Below, piece by piece: positions 10,401 to 25,490 of a DNA stretch of 64,000 bases. Location: positions 8,275,003 through 8,339,002 of the forward strand of contig JAJEKV010000006.1 in the NCBI GenBank assembly GCA_021234155.1. The letters are read 5' to 3'. The notes beneath the pieces are model-generated. The model was not told the origin of the DNA. It worked only from the letters and a program-made list of their open reading frames with translations, and made no database searches. Every line of letters starts with the position of its first letter. Within the stretch, counting starts at the first letter, position 1. Position numbers and translations under genes: made by a program. The DNA comes from Isoetes taiwanensis. Its lineage: Eukaryota > Streptophyta > Lycopodiopsida > Isoetales > Isoetaceae.

Positions 10401-12500
10401 ACACGAACACAACAAGACACAATTAAGCTCCCATTTTATCTTTATTCCCTCCTTCTCGAACCTTTACCTCATTTCATTTGACTGTGTCAATGCTTCCAAA
10501 GTCCAATCCACTTGGAGAACGTGTTCCAGCTCATCGCCTCTGCACATCCAACTTTGCGTATTCTGAATTATCCATTCCTAGGGTCCCATCCTCTCCATTC
10601 AATGGCATACACTATTTCAATGTCTTTGGCTAGATCTCTCTCCAGCCACATATACCAGATCCAAAATAGATTTACCTTCATCCCAATTTAATGCAATTTC
10701 ATATTCCTAGTAGGGCCACAATGATCGAGTAACTATTTGTATTCTAGTAAAATGCATCCTCCTCTACCAACTCGTCTTGGGGGGCCACTCAACAAGTCTA
10801 CACTACTAGAGCACATGGGGCTCCCATTGAAATGTTTCCAATAAATACAGACAAGCCTGGTATCATAATAAATATAGAGAAGCCTGGTATCATGTATGTC
10901 ATTTTTGTGGGCATCTATGTTGTTATATCTATTCAAAGCGATTGAAATCGACAGTATTCTTATTGCACTTGCTAGCATGTGCTTTCACTAAACCATAAGG
11001 TTTGTTTGGTCATTATTCCATTTGGGCCATGATATTAAGATTTTGTGTATCCCATTTTCTTGGTAGATGATCAATATGCGTGGCCTTTTCCACTTTCTTT
11101 GATTCTTTTTCAAACACTTACCAAGTATAAGCTTAGCCTCATCTAACTCTCCCAAAGAAAAGTTTCTCAAGATTGATAAATAATAATTTACTTTCTCTAA
11201 CAAACGTTGGCCTATACCTTTACATTGACCCCATCAATCACGTAGAAAGGTGAAAGTTGTCAAGGCAGAAAAGCTCTCTTGGATATCAAGCTTTATCTCT
11301 AGTTGATTCATACCAAAGGATATTAGACGAAGACGTGTTGAAAGATTAGAAATCATTAAGTTGCAATTCCTTCAGCTCCTAAAAAGTATTGCTTATCGTG
11401 TACTCCTCAATAGCCTTGTTTTCAAGAACTAATTTACTGCATTTTTCTTGCTAATGAGTTGTACCCGTCCTATGATTATGGGATAAAATATATAGCTTTA
11501 GAAAAATGCAAGTGCATGATGTTGCTATAGTGTAAAACGAGTTGCAAGAAAACAAATATATATAATGCTGGTGTGATTTGCATTTCTTTAACATTTTCGA
11601 TGATCCTTGCCAGCATTTATTACATGCGCCACAAAGTAATATCTATATATGCCATCTTCTCGAACCAAACAACTTGGTTTTTTGGACACTAGCTCAACTT
11701 GAAATTTCTCTTTTGTATAATCGAAATGAATCAAGTGTAACCAATATTTTCCTATGTTGTGTTGATTATTACACCTTTCAACTTTCTCTTGTACTTTGCA
11801 ATACATTTGAATTGTAATAGTATCTCAATGGATTATTAGAATGTTTTACTCTACTTTTTTATTTCCTGCATGGCCTACAAACTTTTTCATAACTTCTTCG
11901 GGGATCCTTTTCCTCATACTTTAAGATGAAACCCACAAAAAGGATGAGCTAGTTCTCTATTTCATAATCCAACAATGTAGAGGATTGGATTGAATGTAGG
12001 GGGTCTTGAATGATGACTAGCTTCCTAGGTACGTGCCGACAGAAATAGTCCTTGTTCCCTCTTTTTGAGGAGAGGAAGTGGGTAGACATTATTGATGCAA
12101 AGTATAAAGAATCAACCTCAATATAAGGATGAAGAACCTTTGCTAAAGGCTTGCAAAAGGTATGGCTTAATCATAGAGTTATTCTAGTAAGTAATTAATG
12201 ATCCTCTGGAAGAAGTCAGTAAGTCTTCCTCGTGTTTGTTTTTGAGTGAAGGACCAAAACTTGAAGGACTGGCAGTTGAAAATCACTGGGCTCTTTCTTT
12301 TGTTGTTTAGCAATAAGCGATCACTATTACATAAAGAAGTCATAAAAAACCCATTCTAGAATCTTTAAAGAATAGATAGGCCTAGTAGAATAGAAGAGGC
12401 ACAGTTGAAATAGTAGAAAAGTGGAGCACGTTTCTCTAGTCTAGAAAAAGTCATGAAAAGGAAAAAGGGGCACCGGAATTTAGATGCCTAAGCAGAAAAA
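10401..12500. other. intergenic, nothing recognised
   Basis: AT-rich sequence with only short reading frames. A small direct repeat (CAAGCCTGGTATCAT, around 10852 and 10880) is present. No exon chain, transposon terminus or RNA gene was found. It contains the promoter regions of both the divergent DUF3537 gene on the left and the GH1 gene on the right. Confidence 0.4.
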
Positions 12501-12505
12501 TGTTC

Positions 12506-12514
12506 CATAAATAG
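12506..12514 (+). promoter_or_regulatory. possible TATA box of the GH1 gene
   Basis: CATAAATAG lies about 45 bp upstream of the start codon at 12555. If it is used, transcription would start about 12535-12545 and give a very short leader. This is placed by sequence match and spacing only. Confidence 0.3.
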
Positions 12515-12554
12515 GGATGCAAAGGCAAACGAGAAAAAACTCTACTCTGGAAAA

Positions 12555-15642
<3,088 letters not shown>

Positions 15643-17639
15643 GGTTTGGTGAACCATAAAAACCCATTCAGTTCAATTCAATTTTATATACATATTTTTA
15701 AATTCCTCAACCAATGAGGGTTTCTTTTATATACATATTTTGAAGAACATGAAAATGTTCAAATGTAAACAAGGTGCTGCGCACGAGGGGTTGCCCTCCG
15801 GTGGCACGAGAGGGTGTTTTTATAGTTTTTGTTTCGTTGTTCCATGTTGAGCCTTTTTTGTTTTGTGCGGAGTCGTGTGAATGCTATAAAAGCATCGTGT
15901 GAATGCTATAAAAGCAGGGTGTGATTTTTTTAGCCCAAGAAGATTTGGCCGCTGCAATTTAACCAATTAGTTTCTGCATGGATGTCAAAGTTATAAGCTT
16001 AACTCATACTTGTTGGTTACTAAACTCGTTTGGCCTTATATAGCCTTCATCCATTAACATAATAGCATGCCATTTTGAAGCACAAAACACGGCAACATAA
16101 TAAAACACGGCATAACGGGTCTCGGCAAACCAGAAACATTGAATAAAGTAAGTCAGTATAAGGGGTACCAATTTCCCCCGACAACCTGAATTAAGTCAGA
16201 CAATAAATTTGGGGACATCTGAGTGCTCCCTTCTATAGATAGATCCACAATAATTTTCTTATTGATCCGACCTTTGGCAATTGCTTTAACATCGAAACAC
16301 AGTGACATGCTTGAGAGTTTTTGAGCTAATGGCATACGCAGGAGAGAATCTGCATGTTGTTTTACAGAGAACTTTGAATCTCCTTAGATTCGAAGGAGAC
16401 ATTAGTTTCAATGGATAAAGGTAAAGAAAGGACACTCCATTTCATCCATGGCCTTCTTAAAAAAAAACAAAGAACCTCTGAAGGAATTGCCATGCCTGTA
16501 GTTTATCACTGTCTATTTTTCTCTGACATCAGATTTCTACATTCTCTTGTTCGCTATCATGACCTTCGTGATCCAGCCAGATAGCTATGCATACGCAAGG
16601 AAGGCGTTGGCTAATAAGAACAAGATCTCTCAGACACCATGACGATCCTTTGTGTCTTTAAGCAAGCATAGGACTACAATACGTGCTGGGATGTCATTGA
16701 ATAACTGGAGATAAAGACTGCCTAGTCAAATCTACTCTACAGAACGCACATATTTCAAGTGCACATTGCAAATTTTGGCAATATACACAGTTACATAATT
16801 CTCAGGAGCACATAAACCTTAACCAAGTTTTGTGAAAACCGCTACTTAAGCTTGGTAAAAGCAATCAACTAACCTTATCTTGGCTCTTATCTTGGCTCTT
16901 CGAACTTCTATTAGACTTATAACTATAAAAAAAGGGGAATAAAATATCTGTAAATTTACATGCAATTGTAAAATATATGCAGTACACCACACATTTAGTA
17001 ATATCCAATAGAAAGCCACCCACAAGCACACTTAAGGACGTAGATTGGGGGATTAACCAAGAACAATTGAAACTTTTATCTCCTTATTCTCAATGGCAGG
17101 ATAACAGTTGGCTTTTGATGTAGTCCAACAACTCAAACTGGTTGCCACAAGGGCAATTATCAGCATGTTTCTTTGGATGCTAAATCTTATTGAGATAATA
17201 CATTATAATATTCGCTATTGCTCTTCATCGCGCACAGTGAAAATGCATAGTGTATCTCGCTGGAAAATTGTCAAAGCAAGCCACCAAAGTTGCTTGCATT
17301 ATAGCCTTTCCAACCACCATTATGACTTTGAAAATATCATTTAAATGTGATCGTGCCTCGATCATCCCGGCCTTTAGAACCATAAGTGATAATCCATCCG
17401 GGTAGAAGTTATGTCCACTGTAGTCCCGTGATTCTCGCATAGACTAGAGAAGAAAACATGAGAACCGCTGCGGTTATATGCCGCCAAGCACATTTCATCT
17501 TTCTTTGCCGCCAAGACCATCACATTTAGTATGTGGCACACCCGGTATATCGACTTACTTCCAAAGATACTTTTCTAGAAACTTCTCTTTGAACTTTTGC
17601 TCACTCATTGATAAAATAGTTCCCAATGCATAGCGCTTT
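15643..17639. other. intergenic with weak minus-strand coding hints
   Basis: The GH1 3' UTR should end here. A tandem copy of GTGAATGCTATAAAAGCA lies at about 15877-15915. Two minus-strand open stretches look protein-like without being recognisable: 16335-16153 (SLCFDVKAIAKGRINKKI) and 17440-17225 (FYPDGLSLMVLKAGMIEARS). They could be exons of an unidentified gene or 3' parts of the transcript of the mTERF-like gene, which lies on the same strand. No start, stop or splice chain could be built. Confidence 0.3.
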
Positions 17640-18620
17640 TTAAGAAGCCATTTGAATACGACCAAGCCATGAGTGCAAGAAGCGGGGCTTGATTCTCTTA
17701 TCAAAACTATACAATAGGAATGTTGGAACTGTCAAGATAGTTGAGATAGGGTACTTTAAATCATCCAGCAAATAAGCTAGCCTCGCCTGGACATTCTCTA
17801 TCCTTCTACACAATATCCGTGGCTGAAATCTTAAAATCCTAAGACAGTCATCTTCAGGCAACCCAAGACCCATAAAATACTTCAATCTCTCTTCCATGTC
17901 TAAAAGGCATTTCCCTAAGGATCTTCCAAAAATGTCAGGTTTACAGGTAACTATTCTTACAATCATTTCATTAGTGAGGCCCCCCCTACGCTTTCCAGCG
18001 GACAGCTTGTCTATCTCTAGCTCATCAAACAGCTTTGGCAAGGACTCAAGCTTTTCATCTGATGAGCATATCAGGATAAATGGAAACCTTAATAGGATTC
18101 GTTCCACTTCTACAGTTGACAATCCATAGCTTAGAAAAAACTCCACAATTCTTGAAAATGCAGCTCCGCCACTATTCCGGGATAGCAACCAATCTGTCCG
18201 ATACACCATAATCTTCCCAATCACTTTCCTTTTCATACCAATCTTATACAACTCAGGTTCCAGGAGCTTCACTCTCTATTCAAGATCAATGCTCAGAAGT
18301 GCAGGGCAACGTTGGATGAATCTTTCAATGCATTTCCGTTCCACATCTAGAGTTTCTAAAGTCTGAAGATTAGCATGTAGCTGCATGGGAGAGGAAGACA
18401 AAAGAGAAGGATTGGCAAGACAAATCTTTGCAATTTTGGCTTCTGGAATTCCAATACTCCGCAGAACCTCATCCACACTGCCATAGCCATCACTAGAAAC
18501 AACTTCGTTTATGGGTTGAAGTGAAACTACCTCTGTTAAGGATCGGACTAGGCATTTAGCGAGGAAACCACCTTCCTGGGCGAGCTCGGATAGACGCCTG
18601 ACGGAACGGCAAAGCGCCAT
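17640..18620 (-). pseudogene. mTERF-family gene with one in-frame TAG
   Basis: A single uninterrupted frame of 326 codons plus the stop runs from the ATG at 18620 to 17640, broken only by TAG at 18278-18276 (codon 115). The product has the repeating helix-loop pattern of mTERF proteins: (I)xxCLANPSLLSSSP, FIQRCPALLSIDLE, VERILLRFPFILICSSDEKL, IVTCKPDIFGRSLGKCLLDMEERLKYFMGLGLP, ILRFQPRILCRRIENVQARLAYLLDDLKYP, and the terminal FLLYSFDKRIKPRFLHSWL block. mTERF proteins bind nucleic acids in mitochondria or plastids and act in transcription, splicing or ribosome assembly. It is short for a plant mTERF but intact at both ends. The TAG could be a real nonsense mutation (CAG to TAG is one change), a base-call error, or a polymorphism. 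The rest shows no decay, so inactivation, if real, is recent. Confidence 0.8.
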
Positions 18621-18985
18621 AGCCCTAGAAATGGCACGAAATGTCCTAGGGCGCCATAGCCACGCCTGCGAAGGAATGGGCTGGATGACCGAGCACTTAC
18701 AGGCACCAGCCAGTTTTTAGCAGTCACCAGTATATGCTAGGCATATGCCGGCATATACCTGGATATGCCCACATACCCACATAAAGGAGGGTTTGCCCCC
18801 CTAGGGGCAACCCAAAAAGCAATTGTTAGGGTTCGCGCATTATAAGCCGTAAGCTATAAACCCTAAATCGCCGAAATTCCTGATCGTTCCTGATAAGTGC
18901 CGAAATTCGGCAATCTGGGCCGATTCATTGTCCCCTTGCTTTCCTTATCTTGGTTTCGTGTTTGTGAGTCTTGTATACTTAATAT
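18621..18985. other. mTERF upstream region
   Basis: More GC-rich than its surroundings, with several CATATGCC/GGCATAT-type words (18730-18775) and a short inverted repeat built on GGTTTGCCCC..GGGGCAACCC near 18787-18814. No gene recognised. Confidence 0.35.
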
Positions 18986-20530
18986 GGATTGTTTATTATA
19001 GATTGATAGATTGATCATGTCTGTCTGCTGCATTTTACTGTATTGCTTTTCTAGCTGCCACCCGAGCCGTGAGCACATAACAAACTATGTCATGGCAAAC
19101 GTTTGGCAGCTTATATTGGAGGTAATTTTAGGTGTATAATGATGTGCAGAGTGCTTCATCTGATAACCTGGGTTTCCACATTTTCTTAGATCTTAAGCTT
19201 CTGTTATTATTGGCGAGCAATAGTCAGTGCTGCTTGACCAGTCCTTGGAAGCAAAACTACTTGCCAATATGATACACGCATATGGTGTTTTCATACCCTA
19301 TGTGTTCAATGATTTGGTACACATTATTAGGTTGTTCTGTTGCCTGTGATCTTAAACAATTTGATATTACAATTTTCTAACCTGATTCGGCAATTCCCTT
19401 CGGAACCATGTATAACTGTTCACGAAGTTTACACACTCCGTTTAGAAGCGTGAATCTATTACCTATTCACTTCCTATTAAACTAAAAAAACAAAACTGGG
19501 TCTCATACCCATTAGGTTTTGCTCATCACAAAAGTTTTCTTCTTAATCATCAAGAAATACGTGTAGAAGTTATCAAAATCTATTCAAGTAGCGATTACAC
19601 AACCAAGTTCAGGAAATTTGTGGAGCCAATTTACTAATACCATCGTCTTAAAAGGTCCAGTGGATGCGTGCAAAACAATAAACAAGCTTTCATTGAATTG
19701 ATCAGATTCCAAATATTTTCCTAGAATAAATTCTCCAAAGACCTGCACTTGAACCACCATTATGCTGTTTTGCAACAAATAGTCATAGACGAACCAGCCA
19801 ATAGAGCAAATCTAGGCTGTTCTTTGGCTGCTTGCTTTCACTAGCTTGGTTCATCTGTTTATGATTGTTTTGGCCCTAACAGTTTTGTATTTAGTGTAGG
19901 ATTGATGATTTTCTTTGATGCATTTTACTATCCACCTATTCTAACTGCTACTCGAGCCTTAATATTAACTAGGTAATGGCAAACATTTATTGAAAGTAAC
20001 ATTAGTTAGATCATGATGTTGCAGAATGCTGCATCAGACAGCCTAAGTTTCCACAATGTTCTTGAAATCTGAATGATTATAAGGGAGAGATTCCCGTTGC
20101 ACCATTCTCTGTCCATTCCACTCTGATCTTCGCGAAGGCGCGTTCAGAGGCATGGTGTACCACTAACGTGGTTGGCTCCTCGCTCAGGTGTCCCGACCCG
20201 GATAGGTGAGGACACGCCGAAAGGACCTTTGTCTATAAGGTGGGGGAGTAGATCATATCCAGGAGAAACTGCGGCTATACATATATATTGAAATCTGAAT
20301 TTTCTTGTAATATTAGCAAGCAAAAATAGTGATGCTTGAGCCCATCATTGAAGCAAAAATACTTGCCAACATATGGTTCAATTGGTAATCATGATCTTTT
20401 AATGATGGCGGAACTCCATCCTTAGTTAGCCCAAAATAATTGGTATTATGCTCCCGACAGAGAAGTACTGTTGAGAAGCTGCAAAACAATAGCTCACGTT
20501 CTATCAATCTCCAACATTTAAGAAATACAA
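18985..20530. repeat. old segmental duplication (two blocks, about 900 bp apart)
   Basis: Blocks at about 19010-19290 and 19915-20380 share, in order, TGCATTTTACT, GCTGC/GCTACTCGAGCC, ATGGCAAACGTTT, ATGATGT.GCAGA.TGCT.CATC, TTTCCACA, TAGCAAGCAA/GCGAGCAATAGT, GTGATGCTTGA/GTGCTGCTTGACC, GAAGCAAAA.TACTTGCCAA and ATATGGT. The copies are diverged. The second contains the insertion at 20075-20287. Confidence 0.65.
20075..20287. mobile_element. SINE-like insertion, 213 bp, with 13-bp target duplication
   Basis: A GC-richer block of 213 bp is flanked by perfect 13-bp direct repeats TTGAAATCTGAAT (20062-20074 and 20288-20300). The paralogous sequence near 19180-19200 lacks the block, so it acts as an empty site. 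The length, the 13-bp duplication, the absence of coding capacity and a TA-rich right end (TATACATATATA) fit a SINE or other retroposed short element. I cannot see a clean tRNA A/B box, so the class is inferred from the insertion signature. Confidence 0.65.
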
Positions 20531-21283
20531 TTTTACAAGTCCAAATAGCACTCTGTCAAAGAAGTTTATGATAGGCAAAACAAACGATGAGCATGAGGAG
20601 ATTATTTTTATGAAAGGCTTCAATCCATACTTCACTCATACCTGACCCTCTCCAAGAAAATGTACTCCAGTGAAAACTTACACAAACTAAAAGGGAAGCT
20701 TTATACATTACATTACAATTAGTCCCTTTTTTTATCTGGCCCTGTGACCAGATTCCAACCATTTTTGCTAGAATGAATCCCCGCAGTTAGGCACATCCTG
20801 TTCTACACCAAATAGGCATACATGTGTGCTAATAGAGCAAAACCAAAATTGTAGTTCAATGGTGTGTAATCCAAATAGTAGCTCAATGGTGTGTTCCCAA
20901 CTTGAAATTGTAGTGAGCGAACTCTGCTCATATGTTTTGGCAACACTTAAGCCCTGTATGTGCTTATACTGGAATTGTAACCAATAGGTAAGTAAATGGC
21001 AAAATGGTGCCTTTTACCACGTCTTTTCACTCTTTATCCCCAAGGCATTTACTCGTGTTATGGCACAAGTATACATCCTTCTCAAATCCAGTTCACACTA
21101 ACTCTCCATGTTTATGTATTAAAATATAAAGTTGATATCTTCTGGTTTCTCATGCTATATCATTGCAAGGCTGCAAAACTTGATAAACCATGCAGCTTTT
21201 GCCATTGCAAGTATGGTTATAAAGAAGAAATCTCACAATAGTCTCCACATGAGTGGAAATGATGAAAACGCATAGAACAAATC
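20531..21283. other. intergenic, 3' side of the PPR gene
   Basis: AT-rich. It contains a direct repeat of AGCTCAATGGTGTGT/AGTTCAATGGTGTGT at about 20849-20895. No gene. The 3' UTR of the PPR gene should lie at the right end. Confidence 0.35.
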
Positions 21284-23848
21284 TTACCAATAGTCTCCAC
21301 AAGAGCATTCCCCATTATGGAAATGATGAAAACGCATTGAATCTCTTACAGTAATTACCCGATCAGCAATGTATGAAATGATCTTTAAAACTGCATGGCA
21401 ATCGGCACAAACTCTAAGATTTTTTAGGATACGAAGAGGAGTGCCAGGAGGGGTATTCATGAGCCCAAATGTGATGGCAAGTTTTTCGCTATGGTAGCAG
21501 AGAAGCTGTTTTTTCCGTTCTTCAGCCACATCATGCAGTACTAAGTTTGTAATTGGGATGTGTCCTGCAATTTCTATGTCCTTGTAAATTTTTTTTAACT
21601 CGGCATAAATCTTGTCTTTCTGTGGATGTGACGTGTCATTTGCATAGAAATGATGCATTTTTCCATTGACCTCAATCGAGCTTCGCCCTGGCAATTTCAC
21701 TATGCCGCGGTCTCTCATTTCTTTTCTCAGTCTCCCAACATCAGCCCATCTGCCAGCTGTTGCATATATATTAGATAAAAGAACATAAGATGCAGCTTCC
21801 TGTGGATTTAATTCAAATACATGTTCTGATGCACGCTTTCCACGGTCTGGGTCATTGTGGTTCGTACAAGCTCCAAGCAAGGTTTTCCAGACCAAAATAT
21901 CGGGCTGAATGGGCATCTTGTTAATAAAATCTTCTGCTTCATCTAATTTTGCGGCACGTCCAAGAAGATCAACTGTGCATCTATAATGTTCCAAAATGGG
22001 TGTGGTAGAGTACTGTTCAGTCAGACTAACAAAATAATGAAAGCCCTCTTTAACTAACCCAGCATGACCGCAAGCTGAAAGAACAGATAGCAAGGTAATC
22101 TCATTTGGCTTTATGCCAGCCAGATGCATTTGGCAAAATACCTCAAGAGTCTCCATGACATGGCCATGCTGCCCATAGGCTGCAATCATGGCAGTCCAGC
22201 ATTCCAGATTTCGAACAGCTAATTTATCAAACATCCTTCGTGCATCCATCAGATTTCCACACTTGGCATACATGTTAATCATGCCGGTGGCAATCATGAT
22301 CTCAAACTCAAGCCCACTATCCACAATATGGACATGAGCAAGCCTAGCCTCTGTAAGGAGGCCCATGTTAGTGCATGCTTCAAGGATACTTAAAAAGGTT
22401 ACTTTGTTTGGTTTCACGCTTTTCTCTATCATTTGTTGAAAGGTATCAAGGGCTTCTTTGCTAAAGCCTTGTTGTGCATAGCCAGTGATCATGGCATTCC
22501 ATGATACTAAATCCCTTTCGGCTATTTTCTCGAACATCCTCCATGCATCCTCTACATTTGAACATTTCCTGTACATATTGAAAAGAGCTGTTCCCACCAC
22601 AATGTCTGAATCTAGTGCGTTTTCAAGAACGCAAGAATGAACAAGCTTACCTTCTGCAAAATATATTGAACTGGTACATGCATTAAGAATAGTTGCATAT
22701 GAGAAATGATCTGGTCTCACTCCTCCTAACCTCATTGCTCTAAAACATCTAAGTGCTTCTTTATGATCCCCATAGTCTGTAGATCCTAAAATCATGGAGG
22801 TCCATGATACAATATCTGGTTCAGGCAATCTATTGAACAGATTTTTTGCATCTATTAAGCCCCCACATTTACAATACATTTTTAGAAGTGCATTTCCAAC
22901 AATAATGGATGACTCTAACTGCCGACCTACAATCCAGGCATGGATTAACTTACCTTCTGGAAAAGCTTGCTCATTAACACACACATTTAAGATGCTGGTA
23001 AAGGTAATTTCGTCAGGCTGCAAAGAAGTTCCTTGAATTTGCCAAAACAGGTCAAGAGCTTCATTGCAACATCCATGTTGTGCATATGCACCAATCATGA
23101 CATTCCAAGATATCAGGTTACGCACTTCCATCCTTCCAAATGTTGCCATTCCATGACTCGGATTACCACACTTGCCATACATATGAATAAGAGAATTCAA
23201 TAAAAAAATGTCATTGCACAATGGACTACTTACAACGTGAGAATGAATCAACTTACCTTCGGCCAGGGCTGCTGGACTGGTACATAAGTTAACCAAAATT
23301 ACATACGTAACTCGATTCGGCTTTGTCCGACCATCCTGCATTTGCCTCAATAAGTTCAGAGCTTCCATCATATATCCATTCTGAGCATATGCTGCAACCA
23401 AGGCTGTCCACGATACTACACTATGATTATCTGTTCTATTGAACACCAAAAGTGCATCATTTGGAGTCTTCGATTTTCCGTACATAACGATAATAAGAGT
23501 GGTCAACACTCTATCTCCATTGATCCCATTTCCAATCACATGGGCATGAATTTTTTTACCCTTTGATGACTTATCACACTTCCTTAAAAGGTTATCATAC
23601 ACGAGAGAATCACTGTTTCTTTTTTCAGAGACCTGCCTTTCTACTTGTTTTCTCTTGGTGGATCGATGTCGGGAGATCGTTTTCTCGTTGCCTTGGGTTT
23701 TAGAAGACTGCCCACCTTTTTCTCGCATTTCATGTGCAATGTCTGTTGATAAAGTGCGACATTTTGCACTGCTACCAGGTTTGGCATGACGGAAACTTAA
23801 AAGCTCTAGAAGCAACCTTAATTTCATTGCTCGCTCTGATGATTCCAC
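21284..23848 (-). CDS. PLS-class pentatricopeptide repeat protein with DYW domain, intronless
   Basis: One uninterrupted frame encodes 854 aa. Residues 1-80 are basic and Ser/Thr-rich with an Arg-rich start, consistent with an organelle targeting peptide. From about residue 85 to 640 there are successive PPR motifs of P, L and S type (for example SWTALVAAYAQNGYMMEAL, SWNAMITGYAQQGFSKEAL, CWTAMIAAYGQHGHVMETL). E1/E2-like motifs follow to about 718. Residues 719-854 form a full DYW cytidine deaminase domain: the PG box (LPGRSSIEV), HSE (His786, Glu788), CADC (Cys814, Cys817) and the C-terminal DYW triplet. All zinc and catalytic residues are present. Family knowledge: such proteins bind specific organelle RNAs and convert C to U. 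The target site cannot be read off here. No broken repeat was noticed. Confidence 0.95.
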   Translation of the reverse strand: MESSERAMKLRLLLELLSFRHAKPGSSAKCRTLSTDIAHEMREKGGQSSKTQGNEKTISRHRSTKRKQVERQVSEKRNSDSLVYDNLLRKCDKSSKGKKIHAHVIGNGINGDRVLTTLIIVMYGKSKTPNDALLVFNRTDNHSVVSWTALVAAYAQNGYMMEALNLLRQMQDGRTKPNRVTYVILVNLCTSPAALAEGKLIHSHVVSSPLCNDIFLLNSLIHMYGKCGNPSHGMATFGRMEVRNLISWNVMIGAYAQHGCCNEALDLFWQIQGTSLQPDEITFTSILNVCVNEQAFPEGKLIHAWIVGRQLESSIIVGNALLKMYCKCGGLIDAKNLFNRLPEPDIVSWTSMILGSTDYGDHKEALRCFRAMRLGGVRPDHFSYATILNACTSSIYFAEGKLVHSCVLENALDSDIVVGTALFNMYRKCSNVEDAWRMFEKIAERDLVSWNAMITGYAQQGFSKEALDTFQQMIEKSVKPNKVTFLSILEACTNMGLLTEARLAHVHIVDSGLEFEIMIATGMINMYAKCGNLMDARRMFDKLAVRNLECWTAMIAAYGQHGHVMETLEVFCQMHLAGIKPNEITLLSVLSACGHAGLVKEGFHYFVSLTEQYSTTPILEHYRCTVDLLGRAAKLDEAEDFINKMPIQPDILVWKTLLGACTNHNDPDRGKRASEHVFELNPQEAASYVLLSNIYATAGRWADVGRLRKEMRDRGIVKLPGRSSIEVNGKMHHFYANDTSHPQKDKIYAELKKIYKDIEIAGHIPITNLVLHDVAEERKKQLLCYHSEKLAITFGLMNTPPGTPLRILKNLRVCADCHAVLKIISYIADRVITVRDSMRFHHFHNGECSCGDYW

Positions 23849-25490
23849 CCATATAAGGGCGAATCCGTCTATTTTTAAGAAGGAAAATAGGAAAACGGGG
23901 TACCATACCTTGGTCGGCTGTGCATAAACTTTGGAGCAGCGGGACAGACAAATTCGAAGTGAGAGAAGCTATGCAAAGAGCAACGTTAGCATTTACTTCT
24001 GCAGCTTTTGTGTTTGACAGGTCTTTTAGGGTGGGCTGCTAGGAAGTGGAGTTCTTTGGGGTTGTCCTATAAAGTGGGGGAGATTCATTTCAGTAAATTT
24101 CTGACTCAGATTGGGTTGCCCTCCGGTGCCCTGAAGGCAAAGTGGCTTAAATTAAACCTTTAAAGTCATGGTTTCACAATCTATATTTAAATCAAAATTC
24201 CTACTTCAAAACATCTTCTTTTTTATTTTGGTAAGGTGTTGGGGAATGTGCCTGTGCAGCCGCATGGAACGCCGCATGGAACGCCGCATACGGCATTCCC
24301 TTTTCCCCTTGCGGGACGCTAACCCGACGCTAACGCGCTATTCCATAGAAATTTCAAAATTTTCTTCAGCCTCCCGCTGCACAGGATTCACTCTCCTCCT
24401 CCAACTCTCATTATTCGCCTCTTGCTTCCATGATTTCCTTTCAAGGTTTAAAATGGAAGAGCGAGCAAACAGATTTTATCATTTTGAAGCCGATTTTGCA
24501 GCAAGGAGGTGTCGTTGAAGCAGGTATGACCCGTGTACCTTATCCTATGCATTTATCTGGTGTTGGTTGCATTGAGAGAGACAATATCAATTCAGGGAAT
24601 TAATCACTGGAGTTTAAATCGCAAGAGCTAGAGCAATCGGTATAGCAGCAGAGCGCATAGGATCGCTGAAGCAAACAGGTCGCCTAAGCAAACAGGTATA
24701 TCCAAGGGCTATATCCCCTCACGGCACTATTTTGAATGTGTGCGTTGTGTTTTGGAGGTCAGACCGTTCCGTCCATTTTTTCCTTATTTTTTCTTCAGCT
24801 GCTTTCGATCTTCTTTTGTTGTCACTGGATTTGACCAATTCCTGACTGGTTCTAGCCTTGAGAAGGGCCAAGTTTATAAGAAAATAACTGCCTTTTTTTT
24901 TGCTAGCAAGGCGGATATTCATCTATGTGCCAGAAGTTTTGCATCAGTGGAAGGTAAAAAGATTTTATCTAAGGGGAAAAAAATGCCGTTTTGCAACCAT
25001 GTTTTTACCTGTCACACTTTTGCAGATAAATCTTGCGGAATGGAGGAGAGGAGTGGAGGAGTGGAGGCGTTATTTCTAAAAATCTTGCCAGATTGCTGGG
25101 TACCAGATCCTTTCTATGCTCTTAGATTTCGAACAAGGTTAGAATGGAGGAAAAGGCTTTCGATGTCTGTTATCGGTTTGATCATACTGCATGTATGCAC
25201 CTGTTTGGAATCTAATTTTGTGGAGAGAGCCGGCTACCTCCTTGGTTTCTTTGAAAGCACCCAATGGCATGGCTATGGCAAACTGAGGTAATCTATTGAG
25301 GGTCGTTCTCTCATTCATTGTTGCATTGATCAATTTTTCTTTTCATATCTGGTAATTCTTTTACAAGTAAGCAACCTCTGACTGGTAGTTTTTTTTACAG
25401 GTAAGCTGCTATTCATTCATGCAACACAAATAAATCTACTTCAGTACACTAGCTATCTTTATCTCTGGTATAACTGGAGCAGTGTAGACA
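23849..25490. other. intergenic with unassigned open frame
   Basis: It holds the upstream region of the PPR gene. A 12-nt tandem (GCCGCATGGAAC-type) lies at about 24258-24290. A 183-codon open frame on + (24740-25291) has Phe/Ser/Cys-rich, low-quality composition and no recognisable motif. It probably represents chance reading through AT-rich DNA or transcribed leader sequence, not a protein gene. No promoter element is clear. Confidence 0.35.

Noticed and set aside
22794-23036. Plus-strand frame opposite the PPR gene
   Set aside because: Antisense shadow of the intact 854-codon PPR frame.
24740-25291. 183-codon open frame
   Set aside because: No motif, poor composition, no spliced partner; not called as a gene.
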